DNA of 64,000 nt from GCA-2731375 sp964631725 (GTDB taxonomy: Bacteria; Pseudomonadota; Alphaproteobacteria; GCA-2731375). The position numbers and the translations under genes were made by a program. Location of the stretch: NCBI GenBank assembly GCA_964631725.1, contig CAZVYX010000021.1, forward strand, positions 26,682 through 90,681, written 5' to 3'. The number at the start of each line of letters is the position of its first letter. The first letter of the stretch is position 1. Under the pieces are notes generated by a model, which saw only the letters and a program-made list of their open reading frames with translations, searched no databases and had not been told where the DNA came from. This document shows positions 52,380 to 61,216 of the stretch, piece after piece.

Positions 52380-52982
52380 ATGGCCAAATTGGAATGCTTT
52401 TTCGATTGCTCCAGCCCCTGGACCTATCTGGGCTTTCATAACATCCAGCCCCTGGCGGCGGAGGCCGGGATTGATGTTACCTGGCGGCCGATCCTGGTCG
52501 GCGGGCTGTTCAACACCATCAATCCATCGGTTTATCACAGCCGCGAATATCCGGTGCCCGCCAAACAGCGCTATATGCACAAGGATCTGCAGGATTGGGC
52601 CCGCTACAGCGGCATCAGGATCTCCTGGCCCATGACGATCTTTCCCATCAACAGCGTCAAGGCCATGCGCGGCTGTATCGCCGCCGGCCGTCAGGGCAAG
52701 CTTGTGCCCTACGCAACAGCGGTGTTCGAGGCCTATTGGGGCGATGACCGGGATATCACCCAAGACGGCATTCTGGCCGAAATCGCCTCTGCCGCCGGCC
52801 TGGATGCGGACGGGATGGCAGCGGCGATGGCAACGGACGAGATCAAGGCCGAGCTGCGTGAAAATACCGAGGAGCTGGGCCGGCGTGGCGGCTATGGTTC
52901 GCCGACATTTTTTGTCGATGGCGATGATATGTACTTCGGCAATGACCGCATGCCATTGATCCGTGCCGCCCTGACTGTATAG
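52380..52982 (+). CDS. DsbA-family 2-hydroxychromene-2-carboxylate isomerase-like protein
   Basis: A 200-residue thioredoxin-fold protein of the HCCA isomerase/kappa-GST group: LECFFDCSSPWTYLGFHNI (Ser in the active-site position), LVGGLFNTINP, WARYSGIRISWP, and the C-terminal YGSPTFFVDGDDMYFGNDRM. These glutathione-dependent enzymes act in aromatic-compound breakdown, but many have other roles. GAGG lies upstream of the ATG at 52380; the longer open frame passes through the repeat. FolD follows at 39 bp. Confidence 0.87.
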   Translation: MAKLECFFDCSSPWTYLGFHNIQPLAAEAGIDVTWRPILVGGLFNTINPSVYHSREYPVPAKQRYMHKDLQDWARYSGIRISWPMTIFPINSVKAMRGCIAAGRQGKLVPYATAVFEAYWGDDRDITQDGILAEIASAAGLDADGMAAAMATDEIKAELRENTEELGRRGGYGSPTFFVDGDDMYFGNDRMPLIRAALTV

Positions 52983-53021
52983 TCGGCGCTCCACACCTCT
53001 AGTGAAACGGACAAGTATCGA

Positions 53022-53924
53022 ATGACGGCGGACATTATTGACGGCAAGGCCTTTGCCGTGGGCCTGCGGGGCATGGTGGCCCTGCAAACGGGGCAGTTGA
53101 AAGCCAACCATGGCCTGGTGCCGGGGTTGACGGTGGTGATCGTGGGCGAGGATCCCGCCAGCCAGGTCTATGTCCGCAACAAGGGCAAGATAGCGGTGGA
53201 AATGGGCTTTCTGTCCGACACCATCCGCCTGGCCGAGGAAACGACGCAGGATCGGTTGCTCGAGGTCGTCGCGGGCCTGAACCAGGACCCGGCGGTACAT
53301 GGTATTTTGGTGCAATTGCCGCTGCCGGATCATATCGATGAAGGCGAGATTATTCTGGCCATCGATCCAAACAAGGACGTGGACGGTTTGCACCCGATCA
53401 ACGCCGGACGCCTGGCCAGCGGGCAGAGCGCCCTGGTGCCTTGCACGCCGTTGGGCTGTTCCATGCTGCTGGCCGACCGCTTCGGCGAGGGCGGCATGAG
53501 CGGCTTGCGCGCGGTCATGGTGGGCCGCTCCAACCTGGTGGGCAAACCCATGGCGCAATTGCTGCTGGCGGAGCATTGCACCGTCACGATCGCTCATTCC
53601 CGGACCCAGGACCTGCCCGGCCTCTGCCGGGAGGCCGATATTCTGGTCGCCGCTGTCGGCGTGCCGGAGATGCTGGGCGGCGATTGCATCAAACCGGGCG
53701 CCGTGGTGATCGATGTGGGCATGAACCGGGTCGACGCCGACAATGGCAAGACGCGGCTGACCGGCGATGTGGATTTCCAGGCGGCGAAGGAAATCGCCGG
53801 CGCCATCACCCCGGTACCGGGCGGCGTCGGGCCCATGACCATCGCCTGCCTGATGGTCAATACAGTGACGGCGGCCTGCTGGGCCGGCGGTATCGACGCC
53901 GCCCTGCCGGGCCCGGCGGCCTGA
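53022..53924 (+). CDS. folD: bifunctional methylenetetrahydrofolate dehydrogenase/methenyltetrahydrofolate cyclohydrolase FolD
   Basis: A 300-residue enzyme converting 5,10-methylene-THF to 10-formyl-THF. Family motifs are complete: VGEDPASQVYVRNKGK with the catalytic Lys, GILVQLPLPDHI, KDVDGLHPIN, PCTPLGC, MVGRSNLVGKPMAQLLL (NADP site) and ITPVPGGVGPMT. It supplies one-carbon units for purines and formylation. Clustered with a VOC-family gene 21 bp downstream. Confidence 0.96.
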   Translation: MTADIIDGKAFAVGLRGMVALQTGQLKANHGLVPGLTVVIVGEDPASQVYVRNKGKIAVEMGFLSDTIRLAEETTQDRLLEVVAGLNQDPAVHGILVQLPLPDHIDEGEIILAIDPNKDVDGLHPINAGRLASGQSALVPCTPLGCSMLLADRFGEGGMSGLRAVMVGRSNLVGKPMAQLLLAEHCTVTIAHSRTQDLPGLCREADILVAAVGVPEMLGGDCIKPGAVVIDVGMNRVDADNGKTRLTGDVDFQAAKEIAGAITPVPGGVGPMTIACLMVNTVTAACWAGGIDAALPGPAA

Positions 53925-53945
53925 CACCTTTTTTGGAGAGTAGAT

Positions 53946-54710
53946 ATGCGTTTAAGGCAATTTGTGTTTGTGGCCGAGGATCTGAAAACCGCCGTTGTTG
54001 ATATCGGCGCCACCCTGGGTCTAGCGGTCTGTTACAACGACCCCAATGTGGGCGAATTCGGCCTGCATAACGCCTTGATGCCCATCGGCGGCGATCTGTT
54101 CGAGGTCGTGGCGCCGACCAGGGAGGGCACGACGGCGGGCCGCTATCTGGAGCGCCGCAAGGGCGACGGCGGCTATATGATCATCATGGAATGCGACGAT
54201 GCCCTGGCGCATCGGGAACGCATTCTGGCCCTTGGCGTCCGGGCCGTCTGGCTGCATGACGAGGACGACGCCCACGCGACCCATTTTCATCCCGCCGACG
54301 TGCCGGGCGCCATTCTGTCCATTGATGACATGGGCCCCGAGGGCAATCCGAACGAGGAACTGTCGCGCTGGAAATGGGCCGGCCCGAATTGGCAGGATTT
54401 CGTCCAGACCCAGGACACCAAGGCGCTGACGGCGGTGGAAATCCAGTCCGACGACCCGGACGCCCTGGCCAAACGCTGGGGCGAGGTGCTGGACCGGCCG
54501 GTGGAGAGCATCAACGGCGTGCCGGGAGTCAAGCTGGACAATGCCGATATCCGCTTTGTCCCTGATGCCGATGGCCGAGGCACCGGTATCCGCGCCATCG
54601 ACGTTCTGCCCGCCAACCGGGACAATATCCTGGCCATGGCGGACAAGATGGAGCTTCGCCAGGGGGAAAACCAGATCATGCTGTGCGGTGTGCTGGTCAA
54701 TCTGGTTTGA
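53946..54710 (+). CDS. VOC superfamily (glyoxalase-like) protein
   Basis: A 254-residue protein with the vicinal-oxygen-chelate pattern: MRLRQFVFVAEDL, then LHNALMPIGGDLFEVVAPT, YMIIMECDDA and a second half EIQSDDPDALAKRWGEVLD. It resembles PF13468-type glyoxalase-like proteins of unknown function. A Glu in LFEVVAP and His residues in the N-terminal half could bind a metal. The next gene, a methyltransferase fusion, starts 2 bp after its stop, so the two are likely coupled. Confidence 0.8.
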   Translation: MRLRQFVFVAEDLKTAVVDIGATLGLAVCYNDPNVGEFGLHNALMPIGGDLFEVVAPTREGTTAGRYLERRKGDGGYMIIMECDDALAHRERILALGVRAVWLHDEDDAHATHFHPADVPGAILSIDDMGPEGNPNEELSRWKWAGPNWQDFVQTQDTKALTAVEIQSDDPDALAKRWGEVLDRPVESINGVPGVKLDNADIRFVPDADGRGTGIRAIDVLPANRDNILAMADKMELRQGENQIMLCGVLVNLV

Positions 54711-54712
54711 GC

Positions 54713-56053
54713 ATGACAGGCGACGATCTGACCGCCGAACAACGATTGGCGGCGCTGTTTGACCATCTGGGTCTGGAACGGGCCCATTTCGGGGTGCAGA
54801 ACACCGCCGAACTGGACCCGATCATCGCCCGCGAGCCGGAGCGCTTCGCCTCCCTGGCCTTGATGGGCCTCAATCGTTTGCAGGCCGAAACGGTTTTGCC
54901 CGTGGCGGACCGCCTGTTGTTGATGTATGGCGACGGCGGCGCCGGGGTCGATGCCATGGCGGCGTCATCGCCGTCATTGCCGAATGCGGAAAGCCATTGC
55001 CTGAAGGATTACACGGTATTGACCTGGTCCGACGTGGCGTTGGATCGTGGCGCGGAGATTGTGCCCCGCTGGCTCGAATTTCTCGACCGTGCCGAGGCGC
55101 AAAATCCGGCCAGCCGGCCAAGCACGGATCAGCGCACGGGCGAGGTCGCCGGCATCAGCTATCGTATCGCCGGCCCGATCGATGGCGCGGGTCCGGCCCT
55201 GGTGCTGCTGCCCATGCTGCTGTCCGCCTCGCAATGGGAGCCGATTATCGAGCCTCTGGCGGAACATTATTGCGTCATCGCCCTGGGCGGGCGGCACCTG
55301 GGCGGGGTTGCCTTCATTGATGGCCGGGGCACCGATCCGGGCTATCTGCGCGGCGTGGAGATGCACGTCAACGAGATCGGCATCCGGCCCGGCGAGACGG
55401 TGCTGGACGTGGGCTGCGGCCCCGGTTCCCTAGACCGCTGGCTGGCCCGGCGCACCAATGGCGCCAATCCGATCACGGCGGTGGATGTAAACGGCTATTT
55501 TCTGCGCGAAGCGGCCGTGATCGCCGAGGCCGAGGGCCTGAGCGATATCATCAGCTTCGGCCCCGGCAATGCCGAGGATCTGCAGTTTTCCGACAATTCG
55601 TTCGATGTGGTGATGTCCCACACGGTGATGGAGGAATGCAACGCCGAGCGGATGCTGGCAGAGCTGATCCGCGTCGCCAAGCCGGGCGGCCGGGTCGCGG
55701 TCATGGTCCGGGCGGTGGATATGCGCAGCCTGTGGAACCTGCCCGTTTCGGCCGCGATCAAGGAAAAGGTGGAAGCCCCCGTGCCCTCGGTGGGGGAAGG
55801 CGGCTGCGCCGATGCCTCGCTGTACCGCCGATTCGGGCAGAGCGGTCTGGTCGACCTGAAACTGTTCCCCACCACCATGACCGTCAGCGATCCCGACGGC
55901 TATACCTGGAAATATTACGAACCGTATCTCTTTTCCATGCTGGACGAGGCCGAGACAGCAGAATGGCACGCCGCCAAGGCCCAGGCCATCGCCGATCGCT
56001 CGATCCTGCTCGCCCGCTGGCTCCATTGCGCCGTGGGCACGAAACCTGAATAA
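54713..56053 (+). CDS. SAM-dependent methyltransferase with permuted, degenerate alpha/beta-hydrolase N-terminus
   Basis: A 446-residue protein in three parts. Residues 1-130 read like the middle and C-terminal half of an alpha/beta-hydrolase (FDHLGLERAHFGVQN, EPERFASLALMG, LLLMYGDGG, WSDVALDRGAEIVPRWLEFL), but the nucleophile elbow is GVQNT, with no Ser-Gly. Residues 145-205 read like a hydrolase N-terminal half (ISYRIAG, ALVLLPMLLSASQWEPIIEPLAE, VIALGGR). Residues about 212-446 are a class I methyltransferase (LDVGCGPGS at 231-239, then NAEDL, FDVVMSHTVMEE). The hydrolase is thus permuted and catalytically dead; its role may be substrate binding or dimerisation. Methyl acceptor unknown. Confidence 0.83.
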   Translation: MTGDDLTAEQRLAALFDHLGLERAHFGVQNTAELDPIIAREPERFASLALMGLNRLQAETVLPVADRLLLMYGDGGAGVDAMAASSPSLPNAESHCLKDYTVLTWSDVALDRGAEIVPRWLEFLDRAEAQNPASRPSTDQRTGEVAGISYRIAGPIDGAGPALVLLPMLLSASQWEPIIEPLAEHYCVIALGGRHLGGVAFIDGRGTDPGYLRGVEMHVNEIGIRPGETVLDVGCGPGSLDRWLARRTNGANPITAVDVNGYFLREAAVIAEAEGLSDIISFGPGNAEDLQFSDNSFDVVMSHTVMEECNAERMLAELIRVAKPGGRVAVMVRAVDMRSLWNLPVSAAIKEKVEAPVPSVGEGGCADASLYRRFGQSGLVDLKLFPTTMTVSDPDGYTWKYYEPYLFSMLDEAETAEWHAAKAQAIADRSILLARWLHCAVGTKPE

Positions 56054-56058
56054 ACCCA

Positions 56059-56463
56059 ATGGCCGCGCTGCCAAATCTACCCAAGGGTATTGGCCCCCAC
56101 GAATTTCGCGAGCTTGAATTGATGCTGTCGGGTGAAAAGCCGATGACAATGTTTGTTGACGAGGATCCGGGCAACTTCGTCATACCGGAAGCTGACTTCG
56201 ACCCCCACGTCCGGGCCGGCACTTTCATCAAGGGCGAGGCGATTTACCCGAAACCGGACGATCCTTACACGCCAAGGTTCGTCTATTTCGCCCTGCCATC
56301 GGAAGGCTGGCGCATTGATGCGATGCACGCAATCAATGGCGCGGTTTACAGCCGCCGCCGCAAGGTCACGGATGACGATGAATTCGAGATTGGCCGCTTG
56401 CTGGGCTACAGCCGGGAGCAGGTACAAGCTTTTCTGAATCGGCGGGATTTGCGCGGGTCCTAA
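56059..56463 (+). CDS. hypothetical protein after methyltransferase fusion
   Basis: A 134-residue soluble protein. It begins six bases after the methyltransferase stop, so it is in the same transcript. The sequence has ELELMLSGEKPMTMFVDE, FDPHVRAGTFIKGEA and a C-terminal segment GRLLGYSREQVQAFLNR that looks like a helical binding motif; no family is recognised. Its last four bases overlap the end of the convergent HD-domain gene. Confidence 0.7.
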   Translation: MAALPNLPKGIGPHEFRELELMLSGEKPMTMFVDEDPGNFVIPEADFDPHVRAGTFIKGEAIYPKPDDPYTPRFVYFALPSEGWRIDAMHAINGAVYSRRRKVTDDDEFEIGRLLGYSREQVQAFLNRRDLRGS

Positions 56464-57017
56464 TCCACAGACATAGCCGCCACGGCCCGCGACAGGCGGT
56501 CCAGCATCCGGCCGGGCAGGCTGTCCGGGAAAGCCTCGGCCAAGGCGCGGTAATACCAGCGGGTGCCTTTCGGGCCGCCGTTGAAACGGTCCCAGACCGC
56601 TTCGCCCAGAACCCGGTAATCGGCGACGATGGCTTCGGCATTGTGGGTCTTGTCGGCCAGCACGACGAGCAACGAGCTTTCCGGCTTGTTGGGTAGTGCG
56701 GCGAGGTAGGCTTCCTTGCGCAGACGCCAGGGCAGGCGCGGTTCATCCCAGCTATCGGTGCAGTCGGCAACCATTTCGGCCACCGCATCGCCAAACATCG
56801 CCCTGATTTCGGCCAGGGTCCTGACACCGCCCTGATCTTCGACCGCATCGTGCAGCAGGCCGGCAATGGCCTGGTCTTCCGTGCCGCCATGCTCAATCAC
56901 CAACGACGCCACCGCCAGCAGATGCGAGACATAGGGTACCGCCACCACCTTGCGGGTCTGCGCCCGGTGCAGGTCGTGGGCGTAGCGGAAGGCGTTATCA
57001 AAGCGTTCTGTCAGCAT
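56460..57017 (-). CDS. HD-domain (RelA/SpoT N-terminal-like) phosphohydrolase
   Basis: A 185-residue HD-superfamily hydrolase: PYVSHLLAVA supplies His32, LLHDAVED the His56-Asp57 pair, and LVVLADKTHN the last Asp. The layout resembles the ppGpp hydrolase half of RelA/SpoT, as in small Mesh1-type hydrolases. The start at 57017 lies two bases before the end of the MaoC gene; the longer open frame to 57323 runs inside that gene. Cytoplasmic; substrate uncertain. Confidence 0.84.
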   Translation of the reverse strand: MLTERFDNAFRYAHDLHRAQTRKVVAVPYVSHLLAVASLVIEHGGTEDQAIAGLLHDAVEDQGGVRTLAEIRAMFGDAVAEMVADCTDSWDEPRLPWRLRKEAYLAALPNKPESSLLVVLADKTHNAEAIVADYRVLGEAVWDRFNGGPKGTRWYYRALAEAFPDSLPGRMLDRLSRAVAAMSVD

Positions 57018-57019
57018 CG

Positions 57020-57514
57020 TCAGCCGCGCTTCTTCACCAGCAGTTTTTGCTCGCCTTCCAGAATCAGTTCCCGACGCTGATTGTGCAGGGTGGAGCGCAG
57101 GACCACAACGCCCGTCGTCCGTCCCGGCTCCAGCCCAACCACCTCCAGCATGGGATAGACCGTGTCGCCGGCATACAACGGTTTCAGGAACTTCGAGGAT
57201 TGTTCGATGAAAGCAATCAGGGCATCGCCGAAATAATGCGGCAGCATGCCGGCCCCCGGCGCTGTCTGGATCAATGCCTGGAAGCCATGGGCCAGCAGGT
57301 TTTCGTGCCCACGCGCCTGACAATAGGGCAGATCATAGTGGATCGGATGATTATCGCCCGAGGCCAGTTGAAAAGCGGCGAAATTGGCATCCGCCAGGGT
57401 GCGCGAGGGGATCGGAAACTTGTCGCCGATCTTCACATCCTCGAAAAAATGGCTCTCGCACATGGCGTGCTTGGCGGGATCAAAGCCCTGGTCGATATCC
57501 GGTTCGCCGCGCAT
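57020..57514 (-). CDS. MaoC family dehydratase
   Basis: A 164-residue hot-dog-fold hydratase. I chose the ATG at 57514 (MRGEPDID) over 57550 because GGAAGGAA sits ten bases upstream. Active-site segment LASGDNHPIHYD has both the catalytic Asp and His of classic R-specific enoyl-CoA hydratases, unlike the Asn variant at 36942. LAHGFQALIQT and FLKPLYAGDTVYPMLEV are family motifs. Linked by a 2-bp gap with the HD-domain gene downstream, though the functions have no obvious relation. Confidence 0.88.
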   Translation of the reverse strand: MRGEPDIDQGFDPAKHAMCESHFFEDVKIGDKFPIPSRTLADANFAAFQLASGDNHPIHYDLPYCQARGHENLLAHGFQALIQTAPGAGMLPHYFGDALIAFIEQSSKFLKPLYAGDTVYPMLEVVGLEPGRTTGVVVLRSTLHNQRRELILEGEQKLLVKKRG

Positions 57515-57605
57515 GGGGGATTCCTTCCAAATTACTTTCGGATTAGGCAAAGACGCTTGTAGTTCGTTACCATTGCGGCAAGTTGATTAGCAAAGGGTAT
57601 CTGGC

Positions 57606-58613
57606 ATGACGGCGGCGGAACTGCAGAACAAGGCACTGGTGATCGATGGCCTGTCCTATCACAGCGACGGCTATACGGGCGATCTGCGGACGGGCGGCGT
57701 TGATGCCCTGAATGTAACGGTCAATCATTTCGAGGCGGATTTCACCGAAAGCTGCGACGCGATTGCCGGCTGGCTGGGGCGCATGTCGGCGCCGGACGCG
57801 GAATGGGCGCCGATCCGCCAAGCCTCGGACCTGGCGGCGGCCAAGGCGGCGGGCAAGATCGGCCTGATCATGGGCTGGCAGAACATGCGCCCGGTGGGCG
57901 ACGATCTGGACCGTCTGTACCTGTTTCACCAATTGGGCGTGCGCGTCATGCAGCCGACCTACAACTACCGTAACTTCATGGGCGACGGCAATCTGGAGAC
58001 CGAGGATGCCGGCCTCAGCCACCTGGGGCGGGATGCGGTGGCTATCCTGAACGAGCTGGGCATCGCCATCGATATCAGCCACGTGGGCGATCACACCTGC
58101 CGCGATATCCTGGATCTGTCCACCCAACCCGTGCTGGCCACCCACGTTGACGCCCGGGCCCTGACGCCCCTGCCGCGAAACAAGGACGACGGCATTCTCC
58201 GCGCCGTGGCGCAATCGGGCGGCGTCATCGGGGTCAGCGTCTATGGGCCCATGCTGTGGGACGGCGACCGCAACCGCCGCCCCGGCATCGACGATTTCAT
58301 CCGCCATCTGGAATACATAACCGAACTGGCCGGCCTGGCCCATGTCGGCTTCGGCACCGATATTCCGGTATCGAACGACCTGCGCCGCACCGCGCAAATC
58401 GCCGAAAACCGCCGCTTGTGGTCGGGCATTTCCGACTACGGCGATTGCTTTGGCCACGACATCCCGGCCCGTTATGCCGAAGGCGCCAACAATCACGGCA
58501 AGCTGCCCAATATCACCGCGGCGCTGCTGGACCGTGGTTGGGCCGAAGGCGATATCGAGGGTTATCTCGGCGCCAATTTTGCCCGCGCCCTGGCGGAAAT
58601 CTGGCGCGGCTGA
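57606..58613 (+). CDS. M19 dipeptidase family protein with substituted bridging residue
   Basis: A 335-residue member of the renal dipeptidase family (M19), with a TIM-barrel zinc site. His19-Ser-Asp21 (YHSD) fits the first metal pair, ISHVGDHT and LATHVDARAL the later His ligands, and FGTDI the last Asp. The Glu that normally bridges the two zincs (in an IEGG-type motif) is Gln92 here (MGWQNMRP), so dipeptidase activity is uncertain. PTYNYRNFMGDG is family-typical. It precedes a TauE/SafE permease by 18 bp. Confidence 0.85.
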   Translation: MTAAELQNKALVIDGLSYHSDGYTGDLRTGGVDALNVTVNHFEADFTESCDAIAGWLGRMSAPDAEWAPIRQASDLAAAKAAGKIGLIMGWQNMRPVGDDLDRLYLFHQLGVRVMQPTYNYRNFMGDGNLETEDAGLSHLGRDAVAILNELGIAIDISHVGDHTCRDILDLSTQPVLATHVDARALTPLPRNKDDGILRAVAQSGGVIGVSVYGPMLWDGDRNRRPGIDDFIRHLEYITELAGLAHVGFGTDIPVSNDLRRTAQIAENRRLWSGISDYGDCFGHDIPARYAEGANNHGKLPNITAALLDRGWAEGDIEGYLGANFARALAEIWRG

Positions 58614-58631
58614 TGCACGGATACACCCTAA

Positions 58632-59387
58632 TTGCCTGATCTCTTCGCACTCACCGCCATTGGCGCGACGTTTCTTATTGCCGGCGGGGTCAAGGGCGTC
58701 ATCGGCCTGGGCCTGCCCACGGTCAGCCTGGCCCTGCTGTCTGTCCTGTTCGACCTGCCAAGCGCCATGGCGCTGTTGCTGGTGCCGTCATTTGTCACCA
58801 ACCTGTGGCAGGGCGTGGTGGGCGGCAACGGCGCGGCGATCCTGCGGCGGATCTGGCCGTTTCTGATCCTGGCAACGGGAACCGTATGGATCGGTGCCAT
58901 CGCGTTGCGGCAGGTCGACCTGTCGCTGCTCTCGGCGTTGCTCGGCGTGTCGTTAATGGTCTACGCGGCCGCCAACCTGGCCGGCATGCGCATTGCCCTG
59001 ACGGCGGCCCAGGATCGCTGGGCCGGCCCGCTGTTGGGTACGGTCAACGGCTTGCTGACGGGCATGACGGGCTCTTTCGTGGTGCCGGGGGTGATGTACC
59101 TGCAAGCCCTCGGCCTGCCCCGGGATATGCTGATCCAGGCCATGGGCATACTGTTCACCGCCTCCACCGCGGCCCTGGCGGTGGCCCTGCAGCGCAATGC
59201 CTTCCTAAGCCCCGAACTGGCGCTGTTGTCACTTGGCGCCGTGCCGCCGGCGATCATCGGCATGATGGCGGGCCAGCGTTTGCGGCGAACCCTGTCCGAG
59301 CAACTGTTCCGCCGCGTCTTCTTCATCGCGCTGCTGATCCTGGGCGCCTATATCATCGTCCGGGCCCTGGGCGGCGCCGGCCACTAG
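58632..59387 (+). CDS. TauE/SafE family anion permease
   Basis: A 251-residue membrane protein with about seven or eight helices. ATFLIAGGVKGVIGLGLPTVSLALLS at the N-terminus and LLTGMTGSFVVPGVMYLQALGLPRDMLIQAMG in the middle are the two TauE/SafE repeats. The family exports or imports sulfite, sulfoacetate and other organic anions. TTG start with a weak ribosome-binding site, 18 bp after the M19 gene, so co-expression is likely. Confidence 0.88.
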   Translation: MPDLFALTAIGATFLIAGGVKGVIGLGLPTVSLALLSVLFDLPSAMALLLVPSFVTNLWQGVVGGNGAAILRRIWPFLILATGTVWIGAIALRQVDLSLLSALLGVSLMVYAAANLAGMRIALTAAQDRWAGPLLGTVNGLLTGMTGSFVVPGVMYLQALGLPRDMLIQAMGILFTASTAALAVALQRNAFLSPELALLSLGAVPPAIIGMMAGQRLRRTLSEQLFRRVFFIALLILGAYIIVRALGGAGH

Positions 59388-59516
59388 GCAGCCTCCGGCG
59401 ATCCTGTACATGGACCTGGAAAACCCGGCCAAAAGTCCCACATACTAGATAGCTTCCTCGGCGCCGGACCATGGATGGGGCAATCGGTGGATATTTATGC
59501 GCGGGAGGGTTATGGC

Positions 59517-59957
59517 ATGACCACATTCGACAAACGGGAAAGGGCTTTCGAGGCGAAGTTCGCCTTCGATCAGGAGACCACGTTCAAAATCGGCGCCCGG
59601 CGCAATAAGCTGCTGGGCCTATGGGTTGCGAAACAGTTGGGATTGAGCGGCGCCGAGGCGCGGGCTTACGCGGACACTGTGATCGCCTCTGATTTCGCCA
59701 CGCCGGGCCAGGATGACGTATTCGAAAAAGTCTGGCGCGATATTCGCGGCAAGGAGGTGGCGTTGGACGCGCATCAGGTGCGGCGAAAAATGCAGGAACT
59801 ATGGCATGTGGCGCAGGAGGAGATTACGCCAAACCTGCATCACTACGGCGCCATCTCCGCCGCCAGCCTGAACCGCGTACGGCAAAGCAAATCCGCCTGG
59901 TCCTGGCAACGCGCCGCCGCAGCAGGCCGGCCAAGACACAATAAAGTCAAATCGTAA
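59517..59957 (+). CDS. DUF1476 protein, F1-ATPase zeta inhibitor-like, with C-terminal extension
   Basis: A 146-residue protein. The first 105 residues match DUF1476 (FDKRERAFEAKFAFDQETTFKIGARRNKLLGLWVAKQLGL), the zeta subunit that inhibits the F1FO-ATPase of alphaproteobacteria; the N-terminal segment is the inhibitory part. Known members are usually about 105-110 residues; here about 36 basic residues follow (SLNRVRQSKSAWSWQRAAAA). The start at 59517 is supported by GGGAGGG; the longer frame is not. Spacers before (129 bp) and after (50 bp) contain no gene. Confidence 0.88.
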   Translation: MTTFDKRERAFEAKFAFDQETTFKIGARRNKLLGLWVAKQLGLSGAEARAYADTVIASDFATPGQDDVFEKVWRDIRGKEVALDAHQVRRKMQELWHVAQEEITPNLHHYGAISAASLNRVRQSKSAWSWQRAAAAGRPRHNKVKS

Positions 59958-60007
59958 CCTCCGAACTTGTGCTAGTTGGGTAGCGAGGACGAAGCAGGGG
60001 GTACCCA

Positions 60008-61216
60008 ATGACGCGGACGGAGATCGATCTTTTGGCCGAGGCGGAGGCGTTGCAGCCGCAAACCGTGGCGTTGCGGCGGCGCATTCATCAACATCCTGAA
60101 CGCGGCAACGATCTGCCGCAGACCAAGCAGGCGGTGATGGAGGCGATCGCGGGCCTTGAGTTGGAGATCGTTGAGAGCCAACAAACCTCCGGCATCGTCG
60201 CCACGTTGCGCGGCGGGCAGCCGGGACCGACCATACTGTTGCGCGGCGACATGGATGCCCTGCCGATGCAGGAGGAAACCGGCCTCGACTATGCCTCCCA
60301 GGTCGATGGCTGCATGCATTCCTGCGGCCATGACGCCCATACCGCCATGCTGGCCAGCGCGACGCATATGTTGTGCCGCCATCGGGAACGGCTGCGGGGC
60401 GATGTGAAGTTCATGTTTCAGCCCGGCGAGGAAGGTTACAAGGGCGCTAAGGTAATGTTGGACGAAGGCGTGATCGCGGCGGGCGGCGAGCCGGATGCGG
60501 TTTTCGGCCTGCACGTAAACCCGCGGCTGCCGCCGGGCGTCATCGGCGGCCGGGAAGGCAATGTGCTGGCGGCGGCGGATTCCTACGAGATCAGGATCAT
60601 CGGCACCGGCGGCCACGGCGCCAAGCCCCATGACGGCAACGACCCGGTGCCGGTGGCCTGTCATCTGGTCACGGCCCTGCAAACCATGGTGACCCGGCGG
60701 ATCAGTGTCTGGGACCCGGTGGTTCTGACGGTCGGCGTGATCAAGGCCGGCACCGCCCGCAATATTATTCCCGAATTCGCCCATATGGCGCTGACCGTGC
60801 GCAGTTTCTCCGAAAACACCCGCGATCTGGTGCAGCGCCTGATCACCAATCTGGCCCAGAAAACCGCCGAGGGCCATGACATGACGGCTGAGGTGAAGGT
60901 GACCAGGGGCTATCCGGCGACGGTCAATGACGGCGGCTTCATCGATTTGGTGGAGACCGCCGTGCGCAGAAATTTCGGCCAGGGCGCCTTTGCCCGCGAT
61001 GCCCACCCGCACATGGGGTCGGAGGATTTTTCCTTTATTCTGCAACGCTATCCCGGCGCCTTTGTCTTTCTCGGCTGCGCCCCGAAGGGCGTCGATCCGG
61101 ACGCGGCGGCGGGCAATCATTCGCCCTACATGGAGATCGACGAAGACGTCCTGGCCAACGGCGCGGCGACCCACGCCGCCGTCGCCTTCGAATTCCTCAA
61201 TGGCGGCGTCGATTAG
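60008..61216 (+). CDS. M20 family amidohydrolase/peptidase
   Basis: A 402-residue zinc hydrolase: HQHPERGNDLPQTK, LLRGDMDALPMQEETG, GCMHSCGHDAHTAML (metal ligands), FQPGEEGYKGAKVM with the catalytic Glu pair, and the dimerisation domain TGGHGAKPHDGNDPV. The layout fits the HipO/IAA-amino-acid-hydrolase type that removes N-acyl or N-carbamoyl groups from amino acids. Its TAG stop codon lies in the terminal TTAG of the repeat that follows. Confidence 0.93.
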   Translation: MTRTEIDLLAEAEALQPQTVALRRRIHQHPERGNDLPQTKQAVMEAIAGLELEIVESQQTSGIVATLRGGQPGPTILLRGDMDALPMQEETGLDYASQVDGCMHSCGHDAHTAMLASATHMLCRHRERLRGDVKFMFQPGEEGYKGAKVMLDEGVIAAGGEPDAVFGLHVNPRLPPGVIGGREGNVLAAADSYEIRIIGTGGHGAKPHDGNDPVPVACHLVTALQTMVTRRISVWDPVVLTVGVIKAGTARNIIPEFAHMALTVRSFSENTRDLVQRLITNLAQKTAEGHDMTAEVKVTRGYPATVNDGGFIDLVETAVRRNFGQGAFARDAHPHMGSEDFSFILQRYPGAFVFLGCAPKGVDPDAAAGNHSPYMEIDEDVLANGAATHAAVAFEFLNGGVD

